Of a stretch of DNA of 64,000 nucleotides, positions 63,979-64,000 are shown in pieces. The stretch's first letter is position 1. Each line of letters begins with the position of its first letter. This DNA is from Gelidibacter salicanalis (GTDB lineage Bacteria > Bacteroidota > Bacteroidia > Flavobacteriales > Flavobacteriaceae): the NCBI RefSeq assembly GCF_016469035.1, contig NZ_JAEHJZ010000005.1:46543-110542 (forward strand), given 5' to 3'. The notes beneath the pieces were generated by a model. It was not told the DNA's origin, searched no databases, and saw only the letters and a program-made list of their open reading frames with translations. Both the position numbers and the translations under genes were made by a program.

Positions 63979-64000
63979 TAGTTCAACCAGCAAAACCCAA

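Overview
This 64 kb window is a glycan-foraging locus (a polysaccharide utilization locus, PUL) from a Bacteroidota bacterium, most likely a marine-type member of Flavobacteriaceae. The evidence is two SusC/SusD pairs, a propeller/Y_Y_Y transmembrane regulator, a CHRD lipoprotein, lipoprotein signals ending in Cys followed by acidic residues, AT-rich starts without clear Shine-Dalgarno sites, and intergenic palindromes. The species cannot be read from the sequence. Nearly every gene encodes an exported glycan-active enzyme.

Region A (1-21.2 kb, all + strand) reads as an N-glycan dismantling cassette. In order it holds the end of a GH130 phosphorylase, a CBM9-like protein, GH29, GH18, a GHL10-like lipoprotein, a FucP-type sugar transporter, GH92, a Tat-exported glycosylasparaginase, GH20, two GH29, two GH92 with an ATGA overlap, and a PNGase F-family amidase. 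It ends at a strong terminator (21230-21277). Region B (21.4-26.4 kb) is SusC/SusD pair 1 with its own terminator. Region C (26.7-39 kb) holds two LacZ-type GH2 enzymes, a terminator, GH27, a third GH2, a 90-residue membrane protein and an S1 sulfatase.

Region D begins with a minus-strand regulator (38968-41991) that fuses a periplasmic propeller sensor directly to a cytoplasmic LuxR-type HTH, with no kinase. It is transcribed divergently from a second cassette (42.3-57.4 kb): BACONx4-GH16, SusC 2, SusD 2, a GlcNAc-6-sulfatase-like S1, GH16, GH20 and GH2. Region E (57.4-64 kb) is the flank: a rhuM gene broken by one nonsense codon, a CHRD lipoprotein, and a multidomain GH31 with dockerin-like and cohesin-like modules.

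Taken together, PNGase F, GH18 and glycosylasparaginase can attack the protein-glycan linkage and chitobiose core. GH92, GH20, GH2, GH27 and GH29 can strip mannose, HexNAc, beta-Gal, alpha-Gal and fucose, and GH130 can phosphorolyse the last Man-GlcNAc unit. The second cassette adds endo-acting GH16 enzymes and sulfatases. My main hypothesis is a two-part system for fucosylated, sulfated N-glycoproteins, possibly carrying keratan-sulfate-like or LacNAc antennae. Enzyme families are well supported; the substrate is inference. The intergenic DNA holds several unusual elements: an 87-bp tandem duplication with a decoy start codon, AGAGAAY heptamer arrays, a three-way-junction fold and candidate operators.
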